A DNA stretch of 64,000 nucleotides from Lachnospiraceae bacterium (GTDB lineage Bacteria; Bacillota; Clostridia; Lachnospirales; Lachnospiraceae), in contig JAFUPV010000048.1 in assembly GCA_017472605.1 (NCBI GenBank), positions 56,185-120,184 of the forward strand, read 5' to 3'. The position numbers and the translations under genes were made by a program. Of the stretch, positions 43,565 to 51,752 are shown piece by piece. Every line of letters starts with the position of its first letter. Position 1 is the first letter of the stretch. The notes under the pieces are model-generated. The model saw nothing but the letters and a program-made list of their open reading frames with translations. It did not search any database and was not told the DNA's origin.

Positions 43565-44713
43565 ATGGAGAAGAAAAAAGCAATTATCGCCATGAGCGGC
43601 GGTGTAGACAGTTCGGTTTCTGCATTTCTGATGCAGCAGGCCGGCTATGAATGCATTGGTGCTACCATGAAGCTGTTTCATAATGAGGATCTGAAAGAAG
43701 AGGGCGAAAAGGAAGATAAGACCTGCTGTTCTCTGAACGATGTGGAGGATGCGCGGGCGGTTGCCTTTCGCCTTGGCATGCCTTTTTATGTGTTTAATTT
43801 CTCGGCTGATTTTAATCATGCTGTGATCGACCGCTTTGTTGAGGATTATCAGAAGGGCCGCACACCGAACCCCTGCATCGAGTGTAACCGGTGCCTGAAG
43901 TTCGAGAAGCTGTACCGCCGGATGCAGGAACTGAACATGGATTTCATTGTCACCGGTCACTATGCACGGATCAGCTTCGACGAGGAGAGCGGACGCTGGC
44001 AGCTGAAGAAGGCGGTAGATTCCAACAAGGATCAGAGCTACGTTCTCTACATGCTGACTCAGGAGCAGCTGGCCCACATCATCTTCCCCCTTGGCGGCAT
44101 GACAAAACCGGAGGTTCGCGCTCTTGCCGAGGAGCACGGCTTCATCAACGCCAGAAAGCATGACAGCCAGGACATCTGCTTTGTGCCGGACGGAGACTAT
44201 GCCGGATTCATTGAACGGTATACCGGAACAAAACCGGTTCCCGGAAATTACGTCAATCCCCAGGGCGAGGTTCTTGGTACCCACAAGGGAATCATTCACT
44301 ACACCATCGGTCAGCGAAAAGGCCTGGGAATTGCCCTCGGCGCTCCGGCTTACGTCACCGACATGAACCCGGAGAAGAACACGGTTACGCTGGGAACCAA
44401 TGACCAGCTGTTTTCCCGCGGACTGATCGCAGACCAGGTGAACCTGATTTCCTGCGCTTCCCTGGCAGTACCGAAACGTGTTTCCGCCAAGGTCCGCTAC
44501 CGCCAAACAGAGCAGCCAGCCATGGCCTGGCAGACGGAGGACGGCCGGCTCCATGTCCGCTTCGATGAGCCGCAGCGCGCCATCACAAAGGGACAGGCGG
44601 TTGTGCTGTATGATGGAGAGCTTGTCGTTGGTGGGGGGACGATTGTTGAATTGGCGGAGGAAGAGGTGCCGATTGAGCCAAATGAACTTGCACCGTCCTC
44701 GGTTCAACCATAA
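43565..44713 (+). CDS. mnmA: tRNA-specific 2-thiouridylase
   Basis: This 382-residue cytoplasmic enzyme thiolates U34 of tRNA-Lys, -Glu and -Gln using ATP and persulfide sulfur. It shows the PP-loop SGGVDSS (11-17), the catalytic cysteine C104 in NPCIECNR, the second cysteine C205 in HDSQDICFVPDG, and the C-terminal beta-barrels (YTIGQRKGLGIALG). Length and motifs are normal for the family. AAGGAG lies eight bases before the start. It is a single gene with a leader at 43409-43505 and a terminator at 44774. Confidence 0.97.
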   Translation: MEKKKAIIAMSGGVDSSVSAFLMQQAGYECIGATMKLFHNEDLKEEGEKEDKTCCSLNDVEDARAVAFRLGMPFYVFNFSADFNHAVIDRFVEDYQKGRTPNPCIECNRCLKFEKLYRRMQELNMDFIVTGHYARISFDEESGRWQLKKAVDSNKDQSYVLYMLTQEQLAHIIFPLGGMTKPEVRALAEEHGFINARKHDSQDICFVPDGDYAGFIERYTGTKPVPGNYVNPQGEVLGTHKGIIHYTIGQRKGLGIALGAPAYVTDMNPEKNTVTLGTNDQLFSRGLIADQVNLISCASLAVPKRVSAKVRYRQTEQPAMAWQTEDGRLHVRFDEPQRAITKGQAVVLYDGELVVGGGTIVELAEEEVPIEPNELAPSSVQP

Positions 44714-44773
44714 GTTATATATCGGATATACAGAGAAATTATTTCATAACTCAAATTGAATATGACATGTTTT

Positions 44774-44815
44774 AGGCAGATTGAAAGCGAATCATCGCGA
44801 TCAATCTGCCTTTTT
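44774..44815 (+). terminator. Intrinsic terminator of mnmA
   Basis: An 11-bp stem AGGCAGATTGA/TCAATCTGCCT is extended by inner pairs and followed by TTTTT on the plus strand. Its sequence is clearly related to the hairpin at 62668-62715, beyond the trailing end of array 2. Confidence 0.88.
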
Positions 44816-44857
44816 CGTTGTCATCCGGATTCATTCATGTAAGAAGAATCATCTTGA

Positions 44858-45835
44858 GATTTTATGCTTTTCATTTCGAGCCACCACTGCAATCTGATAG
44901 TTGTCGCAGATGAAATCAGACACCATTTACAGTTTCAATGCCTTTCATCTCAGGCTACCACTGCAACTATGTTAAACGTTAATTTTATGTCCAAGTCCGC
45001 AACTGTTTCAATGCCTTTCATCTCAGGCTACCACTGCAACTGAAAAAAATGGGCGACAATGCGGGCGAATTAATCAGTTTCAATGCCTTTCATCTCAGGC
45101 TACCACTGCAACAAAAATACGAAAAAGGTAGTTATGGCTACCGTAGTGTTTCAATGCCTTTCATCTCAGGCTACCACTGCAACTGGAAAATGAATTCGGT
45201 TTGCATCTTTAAATGCATAGTTTCAATGCCTTTCATCTCAGGCTACCACTGCAACAGTATATTGAAACGGCAGATCCCAAAGAAGCAAAGTGGTTTCAAT
45301 GCCTTTCATCTCAGGCTACCACTGCAACCGGGGGTAATGGCAACCAATGTCAGTCAAGTCAAACTGTTTCAATGCCTTTCATCTCAGGCTACCACTGCAA
45401 CAGCAGCAACTCGGAGACGCAGCATGACTGTGTATAGTGGTTTCAATGCCTTTCATCTCAGGCTACCACTGCAACGATGTAATTATAATCAATTCTTTAG
45501 ATTAAGTCAATGTTTCAATGCCTTTCATCTCAGGCTACCACTGCAACATGGAAAAAGACTTCAAAAAAGAATTTGCAAACATCAGTTTCAATGCCTTTCA
45601 TCTCAGGCTACCACTGCAACAGAAGAAGCTTGTAAAGTTGTGGAAGATCAGCACGGTTTCAATGCCTTTCATCTCAGGCTACCACTGCAACGAAGAACTG
45701 GATGGATTTTCCGCACAGCGTGGGAAGCGTTTCAATGCCTTTCATCTCAGGCTACCACTGCAACAGAGTATATGAGAATGCTTATATACAAGAATCTATG
45801 TTTCAATGCCTTTCATCTCAGGCTACCACTGCAAC
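44858..45835 (-). CRISPR. CRISPR array 1 (14 repeats, 13 spacers)
   Basis: Thirteen near-identical 36-bp repeats begin at 44932, 45005, 45077, 45148, 45220, 45293, 45366, 45440, 45512, 45585, 45656, 45729 and 45800. A degenerate copy at 44858-44893 marks the trailing end. On the plus strand the repeat begins GTTTCAATGCC and ends CCACTGCAAC. Spacers are 35-38 bp and all differ. The transcribed strand is the minus strand: the repeat then ends ATTGAAAC, the well-known type III crRNA 5' handle. The degenerate repeat is far from, and the leader (45836-46196) next to, the newest spacer. The repeat can form a small GCCT/AGGC hairpin for processing. No cas6 is in the window. Confidence 0.98.
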
Positions 45836-46196
45836 AGTCCCTCTCTGAACCCCTTATTTTACAAGGCTTTCAGAGGTCATTTTTGCGGTGGATTTATTTT
45901 GGGTCCACTTTTGTGTTTCAAAAGCTTCTGTTGCAGGAAAAATCGCAACTGTACCTTCTCAAAAACCTTGATTTTACAAGGTTTTTGAGAAATTACGCTG
46001 GATTCCTCGGAATTCAGCTCTCAAAACAAATTGTCAGACGCAAAAAACATCGTATTTTCAATGCTTTCTGGGCTTTCATCATTAAGTTGTTTGTGCTGCA
46101 GTGTAAGTTTAGCGCAATAACTGACAATTCAAATTCGTCATCGGCTAATCTAAGTATAACACAGTCTTCTGTTCCATTCAACTACTTTTTCTTCCG
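45836..46196 (-). promoter_or_regulatory. Leader of CRISPR array 1
   Basis: These 361 bases lie between the stop codon of the RT-primase gene and the first repeat. They contain a promoter (46153-46181) and two related inverted repeats. One is CTCTGAAAGCCTT/AAGGGGTTCAGAG, about eight bases from the array. The other is CTCAAAAACCTTG/CAAGGTTTTTGAG, about 120 bases upstream of the array. Both share the loop GTAAAAT. These are candidate sites for Cas1-Cas2 docking or for a host factor. Confidence 0.75.
46153..46181 (-). promoter_or_regulatory. Promoter of CRISPR array 1
   Basis: The minus strand reads TTGAAT, 17 bases, TATACT. It begins 16 bases after the stop codon of the RT-primase gene, so the array need not depend on the operon transcript. 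Confidence 0.7.
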
Positions 46197-48617
46197 TTAA
46201 ACCAATCGAATGTAAATTCCGCTCTCATCAAAAATGAATTCTTTCTGTATGTTCTCCTCCTTCTTCTCTCCATCCTTGATCAACAATTCCAGCTCGTGGC
46301 GGCATGTTTCAATATCCTGTTCCAGTTTTCGTTTCTGCTCGCCTAATTCGGTCAGAATTGTCTTCAACTCGTCAATTCGATTCGGTTGTAAACATTCCTG
46401 CAGATGTTTCTTACATTCTGCATTATTAACATAATCAGGTTTTGTCACTTCTTCCGGATTTTTCCGAATCGCATGGATTACAGGAGACGGATAGTAAAGA
46501 GGATACTCCCTAAATTCACATTTTGTACAGGGCAGCTCCGGAAACCGTTTGGTAAGTTTTTCGCAGCTGACCGGGAACTCCCGAATCCGATCCAGATATT
46601 TCTGTGTAATTTCCTGACTATAGTTAATCGTTTCCCTCATCAATTGATGTAAACAGGAATGTCCGCTCGGACCTAAATGACCATATACATATAAGAGTGC
46701 ATTTCTTTCATAATGTGTCAGATAATGGATTCTTTTTGCTTTATCTGACAATGCACGTACTACCGCACATCCTTGATATACAGAATCCGTAAGTTCACGA
46801 CTATCTACTCTCCCACCTTTTCCTGGTTCCTTCTCCTCATCAATCTGCACCTTGTCATAATCCGCTTTCGTTCCCCAAAGTGCGCCCAGCAACTCGTTCC
46901 GATTCATCTGAATTGCTTTCATAAACCGAATCTGATCAACGGTATCTTCCTCTAATGTAATGAATTGTGCCCGCCTCCGACTGTGCATGTGAATTGACAA
47001 CGGAAGTTTGATCAGTTCCTCTCCTGAAAAAGGGATTCTTTCCAGATGACATCCAGATGGAAGATTCAGCTTCTGAAGCACAGGATCAGCCGCATTCCAG
47101 AACTTTTCCACGGAAATCCGTTCTTCCCAAAACAGCCATACATGAAACCCTTTATAGCCGCTGTCTTCCACATAAGATACGATTTTCGCATCCTGAAACA
47201 ATTTCTGCAAGGTGAAAGCCACGGTACGTAAGCGCAGCTTTAATTGCTGAATTGCCTGATAATCTTCTCCATGTTCCAGGAGTAAACGTTTATCAATATC
47301 CAAATCAATCACATACAAATCGCTTTCTCCCTTCCTGCATGGATTGATTGCCAGACATAATCCATCCTCAAGCAAAGACCTGCATCTGGATTTGTCAAGC
47401 AATTCTTCATATTCATGAATTCCATATGCATCTATCGTTCCATGATACAATTGATATTCTTCTTTCAGAAACAATCTTCGGTACTCCTCACAAATATCGT
47501 TTTCCGTAGTCTCTCCTTCTGATTCACGCAAACTCTCAGGAAAAGAATCCAGCAGTAAATACAAGCCGTTCCGAAGCATATATTCCGTCAATTGATTTTC
47601 CGTTTCGTTCCTTACCTTTCCGTTCGACAAAATCTTCAATAATTCTGTCTTGTGCCTGTCCTTTGCAGAGCAATTTAGATAGTTAAAATACTCTGTTTTC
47701 CATTCCTGCACATTCTTCCATTGCCCTGTCCCTTCGCAGCCCTTTTTTTTCTCATACCCGCTGGTATAAACTTTCACATTTCGATCCTTTTCGGCGCAGG
47801 ATTCCCGTACAGAATTTCGAAAGACATGACCGAGAAATGTGAAGGATTGTTTTTCATCAATCGGTTTCGATTTTTGTTGATTAATAGACACTCCAACCAT
47901 CTCAAATTGACGATTTATCCACTCAAATTGTTCCGACGAAAGCGGTGTTTTCTCCAGAAAAATCATATCATCGGAATAACGGGCATAACCGGAAAACGCG
48001 GTTTCCAGATGCCGATCGGTTTCATACAAATACAGGTTACTCAATCCAGGCGACAGCGGACTTCCAAGAATCAATCCTTCCCCCGGCTCAATTCTTCCAT
48101 TGCGGTATACCGAAATCCGAATAAACTGCTCCATCAGTTCAAGAATTTTTCGATCCGTTATGTACGCAGATAACGTTTTCACCATTCGTTCGCGGTTAAT
48201 CGACGGAAAAAACGATCCAATATCACACCGATACCCATAGGGACACTCCGGTAACAGACTCTGAATGTAATCAATCGCCTGAAAAATTGACCTTCCTTCC
48301 AGATAGCCATAATTATGCGCAATCGAACAGGATGCTGTCAGCATGCGCAAATAATCAGCCAGACAATTTGCCACAATTTTGTCAGCGATCGTTACAAGTG
48401 CAATCTCTTTTTTCCCATGAATCATTTTTGCCGGCTGTACACGATAGATTCCATAATCTGCCTCAAATTGAATCCGTCTCAGGTTAGAAAGAAGATTTTG
48501 GTCAAATTCATGAATACTTTCCTGATCAATTCCAGGAGGCGTCCCATGGCGAACGACTGACTCCCACCCTTTTATCAGATTTTTTTCTGACAGCAACTCT
48601 TCATAACTCACCAACAT
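46197..48617 (-). CDS. Reverse transcriptase fused to an AEP primase-polymerase, CRISPR-associated
   Basis: This 806-residue two-enzyme protein combines an RT, which copies RNA to DNA, with a primase-polymerase. The RT spans residues about 10-280: VTIADKIVANCLADYLRML, first aspartate in YRCDIGSFFPSI (D132), GLILGSPLSPGLSNLYLY, and the catalytic YSDD at 214-217. The AEP primase spans about 400-600: DLDID metal site (438-442), SGYKGFHVW (486-494) and IKLPLSIH (536-543). A C-terminal cysteine cluster (C685, C697, C700, possibly C617 or C655) looks like a primase zinc or Fe-S site. I chose the ATG at 48617, with AGGAGGTG ten bases upstream. An IS110 element separates it from cas2. Both catalytic centres look intact. 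Role in spacer acquisition from RNA is inferred. Confidence 0.9.
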   Translation of the reverse strand: MLVSYEELLSEKNLIKGWESVVRHGTPPGIDQESIHEFDQNLLSNLRRIQFEADYGIYRVQPAKMIHGKKEIALVTIADKIVANCLADYLRMLTASCSIAHNYGYLEGRSIFQAIDYIQSLLPECPYGYRCDIGSFFPSINRERMVKTLSAYITDRKILELMEQFIRISVYRNGRIEPGEGLILGSPLSPGLSNLYLYETDRHLETAFSGYARYSDDMIFLEKTPLSSEQFEWINRQFEMVGVSINQQKSKPIDEKQSFTFLGHVFRNSVRESCAEKDRNVKVYTSGYEKKKGCEGTGQWKNVQEWKTEYFNYLNCSAKDRHKTELLKILSNGKVRNETENQLTEYMLRNGLYLLLDSFPESLRESEGETTENDICEEYRRLFLKEEYQLYHGTIDAYGIHEYEELLDKSRCRSLLEDGLCLAINPCRKGESDLYVIDLDIDKRLLLEHGEDYQAIQQLKLRLRTVAFTLQKLFQDAKIVSYVEDSGYKGFHVWLFWEERISVEKFWNAADPVLQKLNLPSGCHLERIPFSGEELIKLPLSIHMHSRRRAQFITLEEDTVDQIRFMKAIQMNRNELLGALWGTKADYDKVQIDEEKEPGKGGRVDSRELTDSVYQGCAVVRALSDKAKRIHYLTHYERNALLYVYGHLGPSGHSCLHQLMRETINYSQEITQKYLDRIREFPVSCEKLTKRFPELPCTKCEFREYPLYYPSPVIHAIRKNPEEVTKPDYVNNAECKKHLQECLQPNRIDELKTILTELGEQKRKLEQDIETCRHELELLIKDGEKKEENIQKEFIFDESGIYIRLV

Positions 48618-48689
48618 TTTCCACTTACACCTCCTCATATAATCAAGTCTTTTTTGTTGAAAAATCAAGGTTTTTGTACCCTGTATATC

Positions 48690-49090
48690 TCAGTGAATGA
48701 GCCTGTGTCATGGACTTTTCGGTGTATCAGGTACTGAAATAGCGGTTAAAAGGTATACGAAATAAAACGTCTTTGGTTTTCGCTTTACTGGCCTTGTGTA
48801 TACCCGTCCCTCTATGGCAGCTAACCTCCTATATCCACCAGGATCATCTCTGTCTCCAGAGGTCCTCACTTCCTTCGTCCTGCCTATCCATAACCAGGGT
48901 GTCAGCTTTGCTCCCTAACTGGGTCATGCCCTATGGAATAAATTCCTGTCGACTACCGGCTCATTCTTTGTTTTTTGATTACTGACCCGCTTCCTGTATC
49001 AGCACTGTTTCCAGTGGACGTTTTCTGCTACTTTCTGCGTTATACAGTGGCTACGCACTCCGTAGCCTCCTACATTGTTCCTGTGTCTGA
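48690..49090 (-). ncRNA. Candidate bridge/seek RNA region of the IS110 element
   Basis: About 400 bases downstream of the transposase stop codon have no credible gene. They contain a perfect hairpin GGCTACG-CACTC-CGTAGCC (about 49052-49070) and further purine-rich segments. IS110-family recombinases use a structured RNA from the non-coding end of the element to select target and donor DNA. The long 3' end makes this the likelier location here. The RNA's boundaries are not determined. Confidence 0.4.
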
Positions 49091-50380
49091 TTAAGCTGCC
49101 TGCAACATTCCCGGTCGTTTAATGTCCTCCAGCATCTTAGCCGGATTATAATCCACTCCCTTCGTAAGAATTGCATAAAACACTCTTATTGCCTTTGCTG
49201 CTACAGCCATCAGCGACTGCATCTTCTTTAATGGATTCTGCTTTCTGGTTGTATAATAATGGTGCAATTCACCAAACTCCGGATTCTTTCCCACAAGTGA
49301 CATCGCAACCTCGAATAACAAATATCTCAGCCTTTTTCTACCTCGTCTGCTGATTGTTGTCTCGCCCTTGTGTTTACCGGAACTATTCTCTACCAGTGCC
49401 AATCCTGCAAGCTTTTGCAGTTCTTTGGGATTGTCAAAGCGGCTGATATCGCCAACTTCGGCAAGGAATCCGGACACTGTCTTGATTCCTACTCCCTTGA
49501 TTTCCAACAGCTTTTCTGCCATCGGAATCTTCTTTACCAACTCTTCAATCAGAGTCATTACCTCCTGAAGACGGGCACTTCTGGACTCATAATCCTCTAT
49601 CAGCATTCTGATTTCCATTCGTGCTGATACCGCTCCTTCTTTGCTTCCAACGCTGTGCCCGGCAGCCTCCATCAGGGTCTTTGCCCTCTTAATTCCGACT
49701 GCTCTCAGTTTTGCATCACGCCAGATTTTATTGATACCATCGACACCCAACGTCAGAATGTCTTCCGGTAACGGAGCCTGCTTTAACACCATCATCCCGC
49801 TTATGGAATCCGTCTTTCCATACACCGTCTTGTATTCAGGAAAATATATACTGAACCAACGACTAATCCGGTTTTGAATCCTTGTCAGCTCCGACTGCAA
49901 CTGGAACCGCATGTTTGATGCCGTTCTCAAATCGGCATAAATCCCATCCGGCAGATACGGAATCATGTATCGTCCTTCTCTTACCAGACCTGCGATAACC
50001 TTCGGATCCTTACGGTCATTCTTTGTCGGATTGTTGTCATCGAGTTCTTTTGATTTCTTTACATGATGAGGATTTACCAGTACCGGCTTCATGTCATTAT
50101 CCTGCAAAAACTTCCCAAGATTAAACCAGTAGTGACCGGTTGGTTCCATTCCCGGAACAACCTTATCCTTCTCATGCATTTCCTTGATATCCGTTATCCA
50201 TGCTTTGAAGGCTGCGAAACCAGCCTCGTTGTTGCTGAACTTGAATGGCTTCTTTGAATACTCATACCCTCTGTGGTCAAATGCCCTTGCAAAGTGAGTC
50301 TCACTTCCCACATCGATACCGATTACCAAAGTTTTTTCTGTAATAGCTTCAATTTTTTTGTTTTGTGTGTTAGAATTCAT
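49091..50380 (-). CDS. IS110-family transposase (DEDD recombinase)
   Basis: This 429-residue recombinase moves the element with RNA guidance. The N-terminal RuvC-like DEDD domain shows IGIDVGSETHFARAFD (D), GMEPTGHYW (E) and KNDRKDPKVIAGL (D, D). The C-terminal Tnp20 domain includes the helix-hairpin-helix LLEIKGVGIKTVSGFLAEVG and SGKHKGETTISRRGRKRLRY with the conserved serine region. The full length suggests it is active. Its ribosome site GAGGT lies in the 3' arm of a large hairpin (50384-50455), so translation from incoming transcripts is probably blocked. Confidence 0.95.
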   Translation of the reverse strand: MNSNTQNKKIEAITEKTLVIGIDVGSETHFARAFDHRGYEYSKKPFKFSNNEAGFAAFKAWITDIKEMHEKDKVVPGMEPTGHYWFNLGKFLQDNDMKPVLVNPHHVKKSKELDDNNPTKNDRKDPKVIAGLVREGRYMIPYLPDGIYADLRTASNMRFQLQSELTRIQNRISRWFSIYFPEYKTVYGKTDSISGMMVLKQAPLPEDILTLGVDGINKIWRDAKLRAVGIKRAKTLMEAAGHSVGSKEGAVSARMEIRMLIEDYESRSARLQEVMTLIEELVKKIPMAEKLLEIKGVGIKTVSGFLAEVGDISRFDNPKELQKLAGLALVENSSGKHKGETTISRRGRKRLRYLLFEVAMSLVGKNPEFGELHHYYTTRKQNPLKKMQSLMAVAAKAIRVFYAILTKGVDYNPAKMLEDIKRPGMLQAA

Positions 50381-50383
50381 TTC

Positions 50384-50455
50384 AGATACCTCTTCTGTTC
50401 AATAAGATTTTTACTAACCGGCAAGTCAGTAGTCTTATTGTACTCTGAGGTATCT
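50384..50455 (-). promoter_or_regulatory. Hairpin sequestering the transposase ribosome binding site
   Basis: AGATACCTC and GAGGTATCT form the outer stem; AATAAGA and TCTTATT form an inner one around a TTACT/AGTA pairing. The 3' arm contains GAGGT, the transposase ribosome site. The complete structure would form only on transcripts entering from upstream, such as the cas operon. Confidence 0.65.
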
Positions 50456-50496
50456 TTCATTTTCAACTCTTACATTTTAATTATACAGGAAGCTCC

Positions 50497-50790
50497 CTAA
50501 ATCACATAATAGCTTTTTGATAAATCAATTTTTTTCCCGATTCGTTCTCTGCTCTGATAGCATCCACTGCAGTGCCGATACATCAGAATGCTGTCCGTCT
50601 GCTCATCCCACCCTGACAGTAACGTAACTTCGCCAATCCCTTTCCAGAATGCTTTCGCATTTGCTTCTGTCATATACCCTTCAAATACACTATACTGAAT
50701 CCGCTGCATGTAACTACTGCATACTTTCTCTGCTTTTCTTCGAACCTTATCGCTTGAAATATCATATACTACCGTGTACCAGGCTTTCAC
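50497..50790 (-). CDS. cas2: CRISPR-associated endoribonuclease Cas2
   Basis: This 97-residue structural partner of Cas1 forms the spacer-integration complex. It has the ferredoxin-like start WYTVVYDISSDKVRRKAEKV with the conserved aspartate, then MQRIQYSVFEGYMTEANAKA, and a C-terminal strand LSKSYYVI. Its start overlaps the cas1 stop codon by four bases (ATGA), so the two are translated together. It lies directly before the IS110 insertion. Confidence 0.95.
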   Translation of the reverse strand: MKAWYTVVYDISSDKVRRKAEKVCSSYMQRIQYSVFEGYMTEANAKAFWKGIGEVTLLSGWDEQTDSILMYRHCSGCYQSRERIGKKIDLSKSYYVI

Positions 50791-51752
50791 TCACAGTCCT
50801 CCTGTTTCTCTTCCATCATCCATTTCCTGATTTCAAGAATATTCTGCATAATTTTCTGGTTCCATGATTTTCCATCTTCAACCGTCTCATACATTTCCTG
50901 CTGAAACCAGATGCAAAATTGTTTCATCACATGTGGCAGTAGCCGCATTCCATCTTCATCCGTATAAAAATCATTTTTCTTAATCCGCTTCCGATTTAAA
51001 AGCATAATCACAAATCGGTCAGCAAAAATAGAGCGATATGGTTCCATAATATCCAATGCCAGGGATTCTCTTCCACTTCGGACCGTATGGTAAAAACCAA
51101 GTTGAACATCAAATGATAAACTGGTCAGGGCGGATACAATCTCATTTTTCAGAAATGTATATGTCAAATTCAGCAAGGCATTGACCGGATCAAATGCCGG
51201 TCTACGCTGTCGCTTTGTAAACTCATAGTCGGGAATCAGCAACTGAAAGCAGGAAAAATAGAGAGCAGCAGCTTTTCCTTCCAATCCAAGCAATTCACTG
51301 GATGCACATGCTGTCTGTACCTGTTCCTGCAAATGAAACAGTTGTATCTCTATCTCTTTCAGCTGCGAAATCTTTTTTCGATAGCGATAATTTTTTAACA
51401 CTTCACACTGATTCTGAATCTTCCGTGACACAATGTTCTTTGCAAAGGATAATCTGCTCGTTTCACAAAACCATTTATCATATTGAGCAATCCTCATCAG
51501 CACATGCTGTCCGATTCCGCTGCTTGCACGACCGCGGTATCTGCCGCCGGAAGATAAAAAAAGAATGTCAATCCCTTTGTCCAGAACCATCGCCAATGCC
51601 TGCGCTGTAATTTGTGTGTAGCCAAACAGAATAAGAGTTCGAACTTCATTCAGGCTAATATCCGCGACCTTTCCCTGGTTCTTTCTCACCGTCAGATAAT
51701 TTCCATTTTTATGAATTCTGCATTCAGCCTCACAAACATAGACATTTCTCAT
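50787..51752 (-). CDS. cas1: CRISPR-associated integrase Cas1
   Basis: This 321-residue metal-dependent integrase inserts new spacers at the leader end. The N-terminal beta domain (residues 1-80, including ILFGYTQITAQALAMVLDKG) is followed by the catalytic helical domain with E158 in LLGLEGKAA, H222 in GFYHTVRSGRES and D234 in LALDIMEPYR. It is a stand-alone Cas1 here, whereas many RT-linked systems fuse RT to Cas1. The ATG at 51752 has AAAGG nine bases upstream and overlaps the RNase HIII stop by four bases; the TTG at 51758 is an alternative. Confidence 0.97.
   Translation of the reverse strand: MRNVYVCEAECRIHKNGNYLTVRKNQGKVADISLNEVRTLILFGYTQITAQALAMVLDKGIDILFLSSGGRYRGRASSGIGQHVLMRIAQYDKWFCETSRLSFAKNIVSRKIQNQCEVLKNYRYRKKISQLKEIEIQLFHLQEQVQTACASSELLGLEGKAAALYFSCFQLLIPDYEFTKRQRRPAFDPVNALLNLTYTFLKNEIVSALTSLSFDVQLGFYHTVRSGRESLALDIMEPYRSIFADRFVIMLLNRKRIKKNDFYTDEDGMRLLPHVMKQFCIWFQQEMYETVEDGKSWNQKIMQNILEIRKWMMEEKQEDCE

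Larger units (their letters stand above)
48680..50489 (-). mobile_element. IS110-family insertion sequence between cas2 and the RT-primase gene
   Basis: The element is about 1.8 kb with one transposase gene. An 8-bp inverted repeat, CCTGTATA at 48680-48687 and TATACAGG at 50482-50489, sits near the probable ends. It suggests the IS1111-like subgroup, which has subterminal repeats. No target duplication is evident, as expected for the family. It splits the adaptation operon; without it the RT-primase gene would follow cas2 by roughly 70 bases. Exact ends are uncertain by several bases. Confidence 0.8.

Noticed and set aside
45049-46200. Open plus-strand frames of up to 383 codons across CRISPR array 1, and similar ones across array 2
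   Set aside because: They are made of the 36-bp repeats read in frame (NAFHLRLPLQ and similar) plus spacers. No ribosome site; an artefact of the repeat length being a multiple of three.
48773-48985. A 70-codon plus-strand frame inside the IS110 non-coding end
   Set aside because: Opposite to the likely guide RNA; no ribosome site. More likely a chance frame in structured DNA.
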